The translations under genes and the position numbers were made by a program. A DNA stretch of 16,961 nt from Deltaproteobacteria bacterium (GTDB lineage: Bacteria; Desulfobacterota; Anaeroferrophillalia; Anaeroferrophillales; Tharpellaceae): NCBI GenBank assembly GCA_013153415.1, contig JAADEO010000045.1, positions 1-16,961 of the forward strand, written 5' to 3'. Below are positions 7,838 through 14,437 of this stretch, piece by piece (within the stretch, counting starts at the first letter, position 1; each line of letters begins with the position of its first letter). The notes beneath the pieces were generated by a model. The model was given only the letters and a program-made list of their open reading frames with translations. It did no database searches and was not told the DNA's origin.

Positions 7838-8637
7838 CAGCGCCGACCTCCCGACAGCAGCGGCGGAACCGCGGCCGCCTGTGATTTACGCAGGTTCGGC
7901 GGCAGGAAGGATTCGAGCCGGTAACGGACCACCTGGGGATTGTCTCCCCGGGCGATAGCGACAATTCCCTCGGCGATCAGGCGCCGGGCGAAAAGTTCGC
8001 GATGGCTGCGGCGACGCAGTTTACCGGCCAGCGGCAAAAAAATGAAATTGGCCAGAACCGCACCGTAGAAAGTGGTCAGCAGAGCAATCGCCATAGCCGG
8101 ACCGATGCTGGCCGGATCATCCATGGTCTGCAGCATCTGCACCAGGCCGATCAGGGTACCGACCAGGCCCATGGCCGGGGCCACGGTACCCATGGAAGTA
8201 AAAATCTGGGCCCCGAGTTCATGGCGCTCACGCGTGCTCTCGATATCCAGAGCCAGGATATCCTCGATCATCTCCGCCTTCAAACCATCGACCAGGAAAA
8301 CCAACCCCTGGCGCATGAAAGGATCGAGAGACATGTCATTGCTGCGGTTTTCCAGGGCCAGGATCCCCTCCTTGCGCGATTCGCGCACCAGTTTGACCAA
8401 GGTGTCGATATGCTCGCTGAGAGGCAGGTTGTCTTTAAAAAGAGCGTTTTTCAGGTAGCGCAGAAGATTGAAAAACTCACTCAAAGGATAGCTGATCAAG
8501 GTGGCGCCGAAGGTGCCACCGACCACGATCAGCAGGGAAGGCAGGTTCCAAAAAACCAGCAGGCCACCACCGGTGGCAATGGCGGCAAAAACCAGCGAGA
8601 AGGCTGAAATCACCCCTAAGATGGTCGCGAAATCCAT
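7837..8637 (-). CDS. motA: Flagellar motor stator protein MotA (short PomA/MotP-like type)
   Basis: MotA is the stator subunit that surrounds the MotB pair and converts ion flow into torque. I place the start at the ATG giving MDFATILGVI (266 residues), the usual beginning of PomA/MotP-type proteins; the 33 residues upstream do not look like family sequence. Four membrane segments are present. Visible functional features are the cytoplasmic torque helix region with SRKEGILALE (residues 87-96), Pro154 in APAMGLVGTLIGL, and Pro202 in NFIFLPLAGKL, both prolines being conserved in MotA. The ribosome site is weak (AAAAGAG about 10 bp upstream). It is the first gene of the flagellar run and overlaps the MotB-like gene by one base. 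Confidence 0.93.
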   Translation of the reverse strand: MDFATILGVISAFSLVFAAIATGGGLLVFWNLPSLLIVVGGTFGATLISYPLSEFFNLLRYLKNALFKDNLPLSEHIDTLVKLVRESRKEGILALENRSNDMSLDPFMRQGLVFLVDGLKAEMIEDILALDIESTRERHELGAQIFTSMGTVAPAMGLVGTLIGLVQMLQTMDDPASIGPAMAIALLTTFYGAVLANFIFLPLAGKLRRRSHRELFARRLIAEGIVAIARGDNPQVVRYRLESFLPPNLRKSQAAAVPPLLSGGRR

Positions 8638-8849
8638 AAAACAACAACTCTTTTCAAAACTTGACGGCAAGCATGGAAAAACTACATGACGGAAATATCC
8701 AAAACAGGTAAAAGCAATGATTATGCCGCCTGTCAAAACTCCTGCCGGGCAACGTAAACCATTACCATTATTATCAAAAAAAGAAAATAACTTTTACTCC
8801 GAACAACTTTGGAAATGTCAATTCATTGACATCCGTCATTCCACTCCAT
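8638..8849 (-). promoter_or_regulatory. Upstream region of motA, probable promoter of the flagellar run
   Basis: This non-coding AT-rich stretch lies between the terminator of the preceding operon and motA, so the promoter for motA and perhaps the whole flagellar run should be here. Candidate -35 boxes TTGACA occur on the minus strand at 8816-8821 and around 8734-8739, but neither has a good -10 at 16-18 bp. A loose sigma-28-like arrangement (TAAA at about 8793-8796, GATAA near 8771-8775) has spacing one base short of the enterobacterial consensus. I did not find a sigma-54 GG-N10-GC pair. The promoter type therefore remains open. Confidence 0.35.
8815..8832. promoter_or_regulatory. Perfect 8+8 palindrome, candidate operator
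   Basis: The sequence ATGTCAAT-TC-ATTGACAT is a perfect inverted repeat with a 2-base centre. It lies about 180 bp before the motA start and 18 bp before the operon terminator. It contains TTGACA on both strands, so a bound dimer would cover a -35 box in either direction. The length and symmetry suit a homodimeric repressor or activator; the nearby XRE-cupin regulator is one candidate. There is no run of T after it, so it is not a terminator. Confidence 0.4.
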
Positions 8850-8884
8850 AAAAAAAGGCGCCACCATAGCGGTGCCGCCTTTTA
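8850..8884 (-). terminator. Intrinsic terminator of the oxidoreductase/XRE-cupin operon
   Basis: On the minus strand GGCGGCACC-GCTAT-GGTGGCGCC forms a 9-bp stem (one internal mismatch) with a 5-base loop, followed directly by seven T (rc of 8850-8856). It starts about 23 bp after the XRE-cupin stop codon. The A run and a short T run on the other side also extend the stem. Plus-strand use is possible but weaker, with only four T. Confidence 0.88.
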
Positions 8885-8906
8885 ACGCTCATGCAACGAA
8901 AAACTC

Positions 8907-9470
8907 TTAGGGATGAACCACAGCCAGGATCCGGGCCGTCTGCCCGCCGTGACACTGGACCCGATGGGGGATGACGGAATCGTAGTAGATACAGTCCCCT
9001 TCCTCGAGGACATCGGTGTGGTCTCCCAAGGTCACGTCGATCTTGCCCTCGAGCACGTAGATGAATTCCTCGCCTTCATGACCATAGCACTTGTCATTCT
9101 TGATCGTAGCCGGCTCCAGGGTAACGATAAAAGGCTCCATGCGGCGATCTTTCTTGCCGGCCCCGAGAGATTCATAGGTATAACCGTAACGCACCCCCTC
9201 CTTGGAAGCAAAGCGCGAAACGATATGCTCCTCGCCTTTGCGGATCAGGGTGAAGGGCTCGGTCTCTTCACGGCCGAAGAAAGCTCCGATCGAAACCTCC
9301 ATGGCCTTGGCCAGATTGACCAGCACCCCCAGCGAAGGGGAGATCAGATGGTTTTCGATCTGGGAGAGAAGGGCCGTCGAGTAGCCGCTCCGGGCCGCCA
9401 GGTCCTGCAACGACATCGCTTTATCCTGGCGCAGACTCTTGATTTTCTCGCCGACTTTAACCGCTTCCAT
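8907..9470 (-). CDS. XRE-family transcriptional regulator with C-terminal cupin domain
   Basis: This is a probable DNA-binding regulator of 187 residues that senses a small molecule. Residues about 7-61 form an XRE-type helix-turn-helix (SLQDLAARSGYSTALLSQIE at 20-39, then PSLGVLVNLAKAM). Residues about 113-185 form a cupin barrel with GHEGEEFIYVLEG (130-142) and IPHR (167-170), which contain the usual His/Glu metal-site positions. It has a near-perfect ribosome site (AGGAGGAA, 9477-9484) and starts 38 bp after the gamma-subunit gene with no terminator between, so it is likely the last gene of the oxidoreductase operon and may control it. The ligand is unknown; an organic acid or acyl-CoA related to the enzyme would fit but is inference. 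Confidence 0.88.
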   Translation of the reverse strand: MEAVKVGEKIKSLRQDKAMSLQDLAARSGYSTALLSQIENHLISPSLGVLVNLAKAMEVSIGAFFGREETEPFTLIRKGEEHIVSRFASKEGVRYGYTYESLGAGKKDRRMEPFIVTLEPATIKNDKCYGHEGEEFIYVLEGKIDVTLGDHTDVLEEGDCIYYDSVIPHRVQCHGGQTARILAVVHP

Positions 9471-9508
9471 TATCCGTTCCTCCTGTTTGCACCCAACCCT
9501 GAAAGACG

Positions 9509-10051
9509 TCAGGAAACCGCCTCAGCTCCGGCCTCGATCGCCTGCCGGTTAGCGGGAATCATCTTGTGATACTTGGGATTCAAAGCATCCTCCAGAGCCT
9601 CGGCCACGGCCGAGACCGAGACCACGCCGCTCTTTTTGACATAGGCTCCGAGGGCCACCATGTTGGCCAGCCGGACGTTGCCGGCAGCTTTTTCGGCCAG
9701 CGCATTGAGATCCAGCGGCACCAAGTCGATATCATCCCGCTCCGAGACCTCCGGCGGCACCAGGGTCCGGTTGAGGATCAGCACTCCGCCCGGCTTCATG
9801 CGGGGCTCGAACTTGACCAATGAAGGACGGTTCATGACGATCAAAGACATCGGCCGCCCGACAATCGGCGAACCGATATCGCGCTCGTCGATGACCACAG
9901 CGCAGTTGGCGGTACCACCCCGCATCTCGACCCCGTAAGAGGGCAGGAAAGTCACGTTCTTGTCTTCCCGGATTGCCGCATAGGCCAAGAGATTTCCGAT
10001 CAGCATGATTCCCTGGCCGCCGAAACCGGCCATAATAACATCATTGTACAT
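9509..10051 (-). CDS. 2-oxoacid:ferredoxin oxidoreductase, gamma subunit
   Basis: This is the gamma subunit of a CoA-dependent 2-oxoacid:ferredoxin oxidoreductase (Pfam family POR). It helps form the CoA/active-site region of the alpha-beta-gamma-delta complex in the cytoplasm. The 180-residue protein starts with the hallmark GFGGQG (residues 9-14), then FLPSYGVEMRGGTANCAVVI (35-54) and RPSLVKFEPRMKPGGVLI, all typical of KorC/VorC-like gamma subunits. The length is normal. It follows the beta-subunit gene by 30 bp; the ribosome site is weak. The start is fixed by the conserved N-terminus MYNDVIMAGFGGQG. Confidence 0.94.
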   Translation of the reverse strand: MYNDVIMAGFGGQGIMLIGNLLAYAAIREDKNVTFLPSYGVEMRGGTANCAVVIDERDIGSPIVGRPMSLIVMNRPSLVKFEPRMKPGGVLILNRTLVPPEVSERDDIDLVPLDLNALAEKAAGNVRLANMVALGAYVKKSGVVSVSAVAEALEDALNPKYHKMIPANRQAIEAGAEAVS

Positions 10052-10081
10052 ATATCAAGTCTCTAAGTTTCGGGTTACGGT

Positions 10082-10834
10082 TTACAGAACATCCACAACG
10101 TCGCGCTGTTTCAGGGTACCCAGCGGGAAGTAGGGAATCATCTCCTCGGCGATCCGCTCGTTGGCCTTCTGCGGGCTCATGCCCCAGTTGGTGGGACAGG
10201 TCGAAAGGACCTCGACGAAAGAGAACCCTTTACCCTCGATCTGCATCTGGAAGGCCTGACGGATGACTTTTCGGGCCTTCTTGACATTGCCGGGAGTGTT
10301 GACCGCGACCCGGGAGACCAGCGACGGTCCTTCGAGGGCGGCCAGCATCTCGGTCATCTTGATGGGATAGCCGTCCCGCAGGTTGTCGCGCCCATAGGGC
10401 GAGGTCGTCGAGCGCTGACCGAGCAGGGTGGTCGGTGCCATCTGGCCCCCGGTCATCCCGTAGATCGAGTTATTGACGAAGATCACCGTGATATTGTCGC
10501 CCCGGTTGGCGGCATGGATGACCTCGGCCGTACCGATCGCGGCCAGATCGCCGTCCCCCTGGTAGGTAAAAACGATATTGTCCCCCAAAACCCGCTTGGT
10601 GCCGGCGGCCACAGCCGCGGCCCGGCCGTGCGGGGCCTCGATAACATCGACGGCGAAGTAGTCGTAGAGAAAGACGGAACAGCCGACCGAGGCCACGCCG
10701 ATGGTTTTTTCACGAAGGTTGAAATGGTCCAGGGCCTCGGCCACCAGGCGATGAACGATGCCGTGGTGACAGCCGGGACAGAAGTGAAAGGGCTTGTCGG
10801 TCATCGACTCCGGCCGTTTGAATACCTGTTTCAT
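10082..10834 (-). CDS. 2-oxoacid:ferredoxin oxidoreductase, beta (TPP-binding) subunit
   Basis: The beta subunit binds thiamine diphosphate and a [4Fe-4S] cluster and carries out decarboxylation of the 2-oxoacid. In the 250-residue sequence the CPGC motif is at residues 19-22. Cys52 (SVGCS) and Cys213 (STCPTNWGMSP) complete the four cluster ligands. The TPP/Mg site is GDGD (93-96) through NN (121-122) and GMTGGQ (126-131). This is the VorA/KorB type. A good AGGA ribosome site lies 9 bp upstream of the ATG. The gene lies between alpha and gamma in the standard order. All expected catalytic residues are present. Confidence 0.95.
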   Translation of the reverse strand: MKQVFKRPESMTDKPFHFCPGCHHGIVHRLVAEALDHFNLREKTIGVASVGCSVFLYDYFAVDVIEAPHGRAAAVAAGTKRVLGDNIVFTYQGDGDLAAIGTAEVIHAANRGDNITVIFVNNSIYGMTGGQMAPTTLLGQRSTTSPYGRDNLRDGYPIKMTEMLAALEGPSLVSRVAVNTPGNVKKARKVIRQAFQMQIEGKGFSFVEVLSTCPTNWGMSPQKANERIAEEMIPYFPLGTLKQRDVVDVL

Positions 10835-10849
10835 AACTGAGATTCCTGC

Positions 10850-11926
10850 TTATAGCTTATGCTTGCTGTAGGTTGCGCTGATAACTTCGTAAAGGTCTTC
10901 GGGGGTCGGCACCGAGCCGCCGGGACGACCGTAGAAATCGACGGTGCAGTCTCCCGGCAGAGCCAGTTTGACATCTTCCACCATCTGGCCGGTATTCATC
11001 TCCGCAACCAGGAAATTCTTACAGTTGCCACCCAGCTCTCCCAGCAGTTTCCGGGGAAAGGGAAAAAGGGTGATCGGCCGCACCAGCCCCACTTTCATGC
11101 CCGCGGCCCGGGCCTGGTCGATGGCGCTTTTGACGATCCGGGCGACGCTGCCGAAAGCCACGACCACCAGCTTGGCGTCTGCCGTATCCCGGTCCTCGAC
11201 CATGACATCGTCGCGTTCGAGGCGGGCATACTTCTCCTGCAGATGCCAATTGTGCTTCTCCATCTCGCCGTCGGCCAGGAAAAGTGAGGTGATACGCCGC
11301 GGGGGACGCCCCTTGGCCCCGGTTATGAGCCAGTCGCGATCATCGCCGCCACTGGTCTTTTCGGGCACCCACGGCGTGATCGGCTCCTTGATCTGGCCTA
11401 AAATGGCATCGCCCAGGACCAGGGTCAGCATCCGGTATTTCTCGGCCAGTTCGAAGGCCTTGATGGTCAGGTCGTAAAGTTCCTGGCCGGTGTGCGGGGC
11501 CAGAACAATCAGCTTGTAATCCCCGTGACCACCACCTTTGACTGACTGGAAATAGTCTCCCTGGGTGGCGTTGATGCCCCCGAGCCCCGGCCCCTGGCGG
11601 CTCATGTTGACAACCACGGCCGGCAGCTCGTTACCGGCAAAATAGGAGAAGCCCTCCTGCATCAGGGAAATCCCGGGACCGCTGGAGGAGGTCATGACCC
11701 GCACTCCGGTAGCCGCGGCGCCAAGCAACATATTGATAGAGGCAATCTCGCTCTCGGCCTGGAGAAACTCGCCCCCGACCGCCGGCAGGTGCTCGGCCAT
11801 ATACTCGGGGATTTCGTTCTGCGGCGTAATCGGATAACCGAAATAGTAGTGACAGCCGGCATTGATCGCCGCCATGGCGATGGCTTCGTTGCCTTTGCTG
11901 AAAACCTTTTTCAAGGGTTTACTCAT
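10850..11926 (-). CDS. vorB: 2-oxoacid:ferredoxin oxidoreductase, alpha subunit (VorB/KorA type)
   Basis: The alpha subunit of a ferredoxin-reducing 2-oxoacid dehydrogenase, which turns a 2-oxoacid and CoA into an acyl-CoA, CO2 and reduced ferredoxin. The 358 residues start with KGNEAIAMAAINAGCHYYFG (11-30) and YPITPQNEIPEYM (31-43), then AESEIASINMLLGAAATG and SSGPGISLM (81-89). From memory of the family this closely resembles the 3-methyl-2-oxobutanoate (2-ketoisovalerate) enzyme subunit VorB. Separating that from a 2-oxoglutarate enzyme (KorA) by eye is unsafe, so the substrate is uncertain. The start lies 9 bp after the ferredoxin gene; GGAGG at the end of that gene serves as its ribosome site. 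Confidence 0.93.
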   Translation of the reverse strand: MSKPLKKVFSKGNEAIAMAAINAGCHYYFGYPITPQNEIPEYMAEHLPAVGGEFLQAESEIASINMLLGAAATGVRVMTSSSGPGISLMQEGFSYFAGNELPAVVVNMSRQGPGLGGINATQGDYFQSVKGGGHGDYKLIVLAPHTGQELYDLTIKAFELAEKYRMLTLVLGDAILGQIKEPITPWVPEKTSGGDDRDWLITGAKGRPPRRITSLFLADGEMEKHNWHLQEKYARLERDDVMVEDRDTADAKLVVVAFGSVARIVKSAIDQARAAGMKVGLVRPITLFPFPRKLLGELGGNCKNFLVAEMNTGQMVEDVKLALPGDCTVDFYGRPGGSVPTPEDLYEVISATYSKHKL

Positions 11927-11935
11927 CTTGAAGCT

Positions 11936-12139
11936 CTACCTCCACACCGCTAGGGCCGTATCCGGACACATCTCGGCACAGCGGCAACAGCCGATACAGG
12001 CCTCGGCCTGCACCACCGTTACATACTGATAACCGCTCAGATTTATCTCCCGACCGATTTCTAAAACCTGCTCCGGGCAGACCTCGACACAGAGCCCGCA
12101 TCCTTTGCAGCGTTCAATCTCTATCTCAACCTTTGCCAT
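11936..12139 (-). CDS. 2-oxoacid:ferredoxin oxidoreductase, delta (2x[4Fe-4S] ferredoxin) subunit
   Basis: A 67-residue ferredoxin-like subunit that passes electrons from the catalytic core to external ferredoxin. Two complete cluster motifs are visible: CKGCGLCVEVCP (Cys 11, 14, 17, 21) and CIGCCRCAEMCP (Cys 48, 51, 54, 58). The second has an additional Cys (52) inside it. It is the first gene of the oxidoreductase operon, with a good promoter about 70-100 bp upstream, and its last codons carry the ribosome site of the alpha subunit. The order delta-alpha-beta-gamma is common for Kor/Vor enzymes. Confidence 0.95.
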   Translation of the reverse strand: MAKVEIEIERCKGCGLCVEVCPEQVLEIGREINLSGYQYVTVVQAEACIGCCRCAEMCPDTALAVWR

Positions 12140-12160
12140 TTTCTTTTCAATCTCTCTTGG

Positions 12161-12197
12161 ATAAATTCAACATTTATGCCGCCTTTCCGGCCGGCGG
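12161..12197 (-). other. Structured 5' leader of the oxidoreductase operon
   Basis: Between the promoter and the ferredoxin gene are two inverted repeats: ATAAAT-tcaac-ATTTAT (12161-12177), and CCGCC / GGCGG (12179-12197) with a GC-rich 9-base loop. They could be an operator and an mRNA hairpin, respectively. Neither resembles a riboswitch I recognise, and both are short enough to be chance. Confidence 0.25.
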
Positions 12198-12211
12198 TAC
12201 TGCGAAAGGAC

Positions 12212-12241
12212 TCTATAATTGTTTATCCGGAAAGCTGTCAA
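12212..12241 (-). promoter_or_regulatory. Sigma-70-type promoter for the oxidoreductase operon
   Basis: On the minus strand a perfect TTGACA (-35, bases 12236-12241) is followed after 17 or 18 bp by TTATAG/TATAGA (-10, bases 12212-12218). The predicted transcript would start near 12205, giving a 5' leader of about 65 bases before the ferredoxin gene. The promoter begins directly after the terminator of the previous operon, which supports an independent transcription unit. Confidence 0.65.
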
Positions 12242-12245
12242 CCAG

Positions 12246-12280
12246 AAAATAAAAGGGAGGGGCGCCTTAGCGACCCTCCC
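12246..12280 (-). terminator. Intrinsic terminator of the DUF6125-to-PilZ operon
   Basis: On the minus strand GGGAGGGTCGC-TAAG-GCGCCCCTCCC gives an 11-bp stem with one mismatch and a 4-base loop, followed by TTTTATTTT (rc of 12246-12254). It starts 27 bp after the stop codon of the PilZ-like gene and sits right before the promoter of the next operon. Confidence 0.85.
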
Positions 12281-12307
12281 GGCATCACGGGAACAATCCC
12301 TTTTCAC

Positions 12308-13012
12308 TCAGATAAAACTGAAAAATGAGTAATCATCACTGCCGACATCGGTCGGTACCTGGGTGAAAAACTCGTCCGCGGCGGCCAGGAACTCGAGATA
12401 TTCGCTAAAAGCCTCCTCGTCGCTGACCTGCTCGATCTCGCAACCATAATAATAGAAATCGTTGACCCGCCCGTCCTTGACGTTGCGAACCTTGCATTTG
12501 AGTTTCAGCCCGACATCAGCGGCCACCTGCATCTCCAGCAGGAAACGCCGGGGAATCTTGTTCTCGCTCAAAATGCCGATCCCCTGGCGACCGATATCTA
12601 CCATATATGAACGCTGGCTTAAAAGAACCTCGTGCCCCTCCTTGTGCCGGGCCGTCAGGGTCACCGGCACGAGACCGTTGTAACGGGGGTTGCCCCAGAT
12701 CTTCTCGGTCTTGATCTCCCGCGGATCAGGCAGTTTCAGACAGAGATGGTAGAAAGGAACATAGCTGACTTTGAGCACTGAAGCATTGAATTCGTAGCGT
12801 ATTCCGGCATACTCGTAGACCAGGTGGAGCAGGTTATTGACATAGACGGTATCGAAATAGCGCCAGCCGCCGCTACGGTTGCGGCGCTTGGGACGATCGA
12901 TAATAATCGTCTCCCCGACCCGGGTCAGGAGGTGGGTCTGGTAATGCTCACCCCCGGGAATCCGGGAGACTTCGACTTCCTGGTAAGGGGCAAACTGCAG
13001 ATCACCCGTCAT
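12308..13012 (-). CDS. YcgR-like flagellar brake/PilZ-domain protein with degenerate c-di-GMP motif
   Basis: This 234-residue protein looks like a YcgR-type two-domain protein. The N-terminal beta domain is at about residues 10-100 (EVEVSRIPGGEHYQTHLLTR, and the IRYEFNASVL and LCLKLPDPREI stretches). A PilZ-like domain follows (about 110-205; VDIGRQGIGILSE, and YYYGCEIEQV at its end). In canonical PilZ proteins c-di-GMP is bound by RxxxR and D/NxSxxG; here the first is reduced to NPRYNG and the second reads DIGRQG, so binding may be lost or changed. Start: the ATG at 13012 has a GGGGGG-rich ribosome site; it overlaps the coaE stop by 11 bp. A role in motility control is suggested by family and by the nearby flagellar genes, but it belongs to the other operon. 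Confidence 0.65.
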   Translation of the reverse strand: MTGDLQFAPYQEVEVSRIPGGEHYQTHLLTRVGETIIIDRPKRRNRSGGWRYFDTVYVNNLLHLVYEYAGIRYEFNASVLKVSYVPFYHLCLKLPDPREIKTEKIWGNPRYNGLVPVTLTARHKEGHEVLLSQRSYMVDIGRQGIGILSENKIPRRFLLEMQVAADVGLKLKCKVRNVKDGRVNDFYYYGCEIEQVSDEEAFSEYLEFLAAADEFFTQVPTDVGSDDYSFFSFI

Positions 13013-14432
13013 TCTTATCCCCCCTGGCACAATCCCCGCGCTGACTCAACTGCCGCCATAGATCCTCGATCTGTTTCCGGGTATACGCCAAATCCCGGCT
13101 GTTATCAACGACAAAATCGGCAAACTGGAGCTTTTCGGTGATCGGCAACTGAGCCTGAATGATCTTTTCCGCGGCCTCCCGGCTGATCCCGTCCCGGGCC
13201 ATCAGACGCTCGAGCTGGGTGGCGACCGGGACCTCGACCACGAGGATACGGTCGAACAGGTACTGCAGGTTGAGTTCGACCAGCAGGGGCACCGCCACCT
13301 GGATAATCGCCTCCGGTTCCCGGGCGGTTATCTCTTCGATCTCCCGGAAAAACTCCTCGTAGATCGGGGGATGGGTGAAACTCTCCAGCTTCTTTCTCTT
13401 CTCGAGATCGCCGAAAACTATATCGGAGAGTTTTTTCCGGTCCAGGGTACCGTCGTCAGCCAGCACCTGGCGGCCGAAATAGTCGACGATCTGCCTGTAG
13501 CCTTCGGTACCGGGTTCGACCACCCGCCGGGCGATTTCATCGAAATCGATCAGCGGGGACCCGAGTTCGGCAAGCATCTGCGAAACCGTGCTTTTGCCAC
13601 CGGCGATACCGCCGGTCACTCCAAGCAGCAGGTGGCGGCCGGAGCCCTTGACCTTGGCCATCATCTCCTCGAGACCGAGATAGGCGGGAGGAAAGATCGC
13701 CCGCAAATCGCTCTCGGCACCGGCATAGGAGATCGGGTAGCGCACCCCGCGCCGGTAGAGGGTTTCAAGACCGGCCAGAGCCTTCTCCACCGCAGCCGGG
13801 GGCAGAGCCATGACCAGCTCGTCATCCTGGGCGTGGCCGTAACGACGCTCCCCATAACAGGGCAAGGCGAGATAGGGTTTACCTTCATTGAAGCAGCGGG
13901 CGATGGCATCGGCACAGGAGCTTTCCCCGACGCAGTAGAATTTGAAAACCTCGTAGTCGGTAAACTGCAGGGCATTGATCAGCAGGATCATCTGGGCAGG
14001 ATTAGCGTAGATCAAAACCAGGTCGGGGGCAAAGGGATTGTAGACCAGGGGGGCCAGGGCCACGGCCTCGTAATGTCCTTCCGGCAAGCGGGGAATGGCG
14101 GCCTCGTAACGCCGTCCGTCTTCCTTGGTGGCGACCCAGACGATATTGCGGAAGGTCCCATCCCGGTGGGTTTCCGGCACCTTTTCCAAGCCCAGCATGG
14201 AGGAACAGGAGGAGAAGATAAAGTCCTTGCGCTCGGCCCCGACGGTCCAGTCGAAATTACGGGCCAGATTGAGCATCTGGCAGAGGGTCAGAGCCTGGTT
14301 CGGCCGGCGCAGAAAAGCGATCTCCTCCAGTTCCTGCTTCCGGGCCAGCATCTTGAAAGCCACCGGAAATGATTTCAGGCGCAGGAGGCGCTCCAGGCGA
14401 CGAACGGTTTTTTCCCAGTCTGGTGTCATCAT
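13002..14432 (-). CDS. coaE: DUF169 - dephospho-CoA kinase (CoaE) fusion protein
   Basis: A 476-residue fusion. Residues about 1-260 match the DUF169 pattern: FPVAFKML near the start, LCQMLNLAR (50-58), FIFSSCSSMLGL, CVGESSCADAIARCFNEGKP (167-186) and PCYGERRYGHAQDDELVMALP (191-211), with six cysteines. Residues about 267-470 are dephospho-CoA kinase, the final enzyme of CoA synthesis. The Walker A is GVTGGIAGGKST (271-282), followed by DFDEIARRVVEPG (296-308), DRKKLSDIVF (331-340), HPPI (354-357) and VPLLVE (381-386). CoaE alone is about 200 residues, so the first half is a real addition, not a frame error. DUF169 has no settled function; its cysteines suggest metal or redox chemistry. The ATG has GGAG 10 bp upstream. 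Confidence 0.93.
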   Translation of the reverse strand: MMTPDWEKTVRRLERLLRLKSFPVAFKMLARKQELEEIAFLRRPNQALTLCQMLNLARNFDWTVGAERKDFIFSSCSSMLGLEKVPETHRDGTFRNIVWVATKEDGRRYEAAIPRLPEGHYEAVALAPLVYNPFAPDLVLIYANPAQMILLINALQFTDYEVFKFYCVGESSCADAIARCFNEGKPYLALPCYGERRYGHAQDDELVMALPPAAVEKALAGLETLYRRGVRYPISYAGAESDLRAIFPPAYLGLEEMMAKVKGSGRHLLLGVTGGIAGGKSTVSQMLAELGSPLIDFDEIARRVVEPGTEGYRQIVDYFGRQVLADDGTLDRKKLSDIVFGDLEKRKKLESFTHPPIYEEFFREIEEITAREPEAIIQVAVPLLVELNLQYLFDRILVVEVPVATQLERLMARDGISREAAEKIIQAQLPITEKLQFADFVVDNSRDLAYTRKQIEDLWRQLSQRGDCARGDKNDG

Positions 14433-14437
14433 GCCGA

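Noticed and set aside
8638..8736. A longer N-terminus for MotA
   Set aside because: The extra 33 residues contain Cys/Phe-rich sequence unlike MotA, and the family start MDFATILG lies at 8637.
8770..8800. Sigma-28 promoter before motA
   Set aside because: TAAA and GATAA elements are present, but spacing is one base off and the GCC of the -10 is replaced by T; not strong enough to call.
8719..12183. The string TTATGCCGCCT occurs in both intergenic regions (near 8722 and near 12174)
   Set aside because: Only 11 bases are shared, flanking sequences differ, and one copy lies in a GC hairpin; likely chance.
13371..14372. A 333-codon open frame on the plus strand
   Set aside because: It is the exact antisense of the DUF169-CoaE gene, is rich in Gly/Gln/His/Asp in the way shadows of GC-rich genes are, and shows no family motif.
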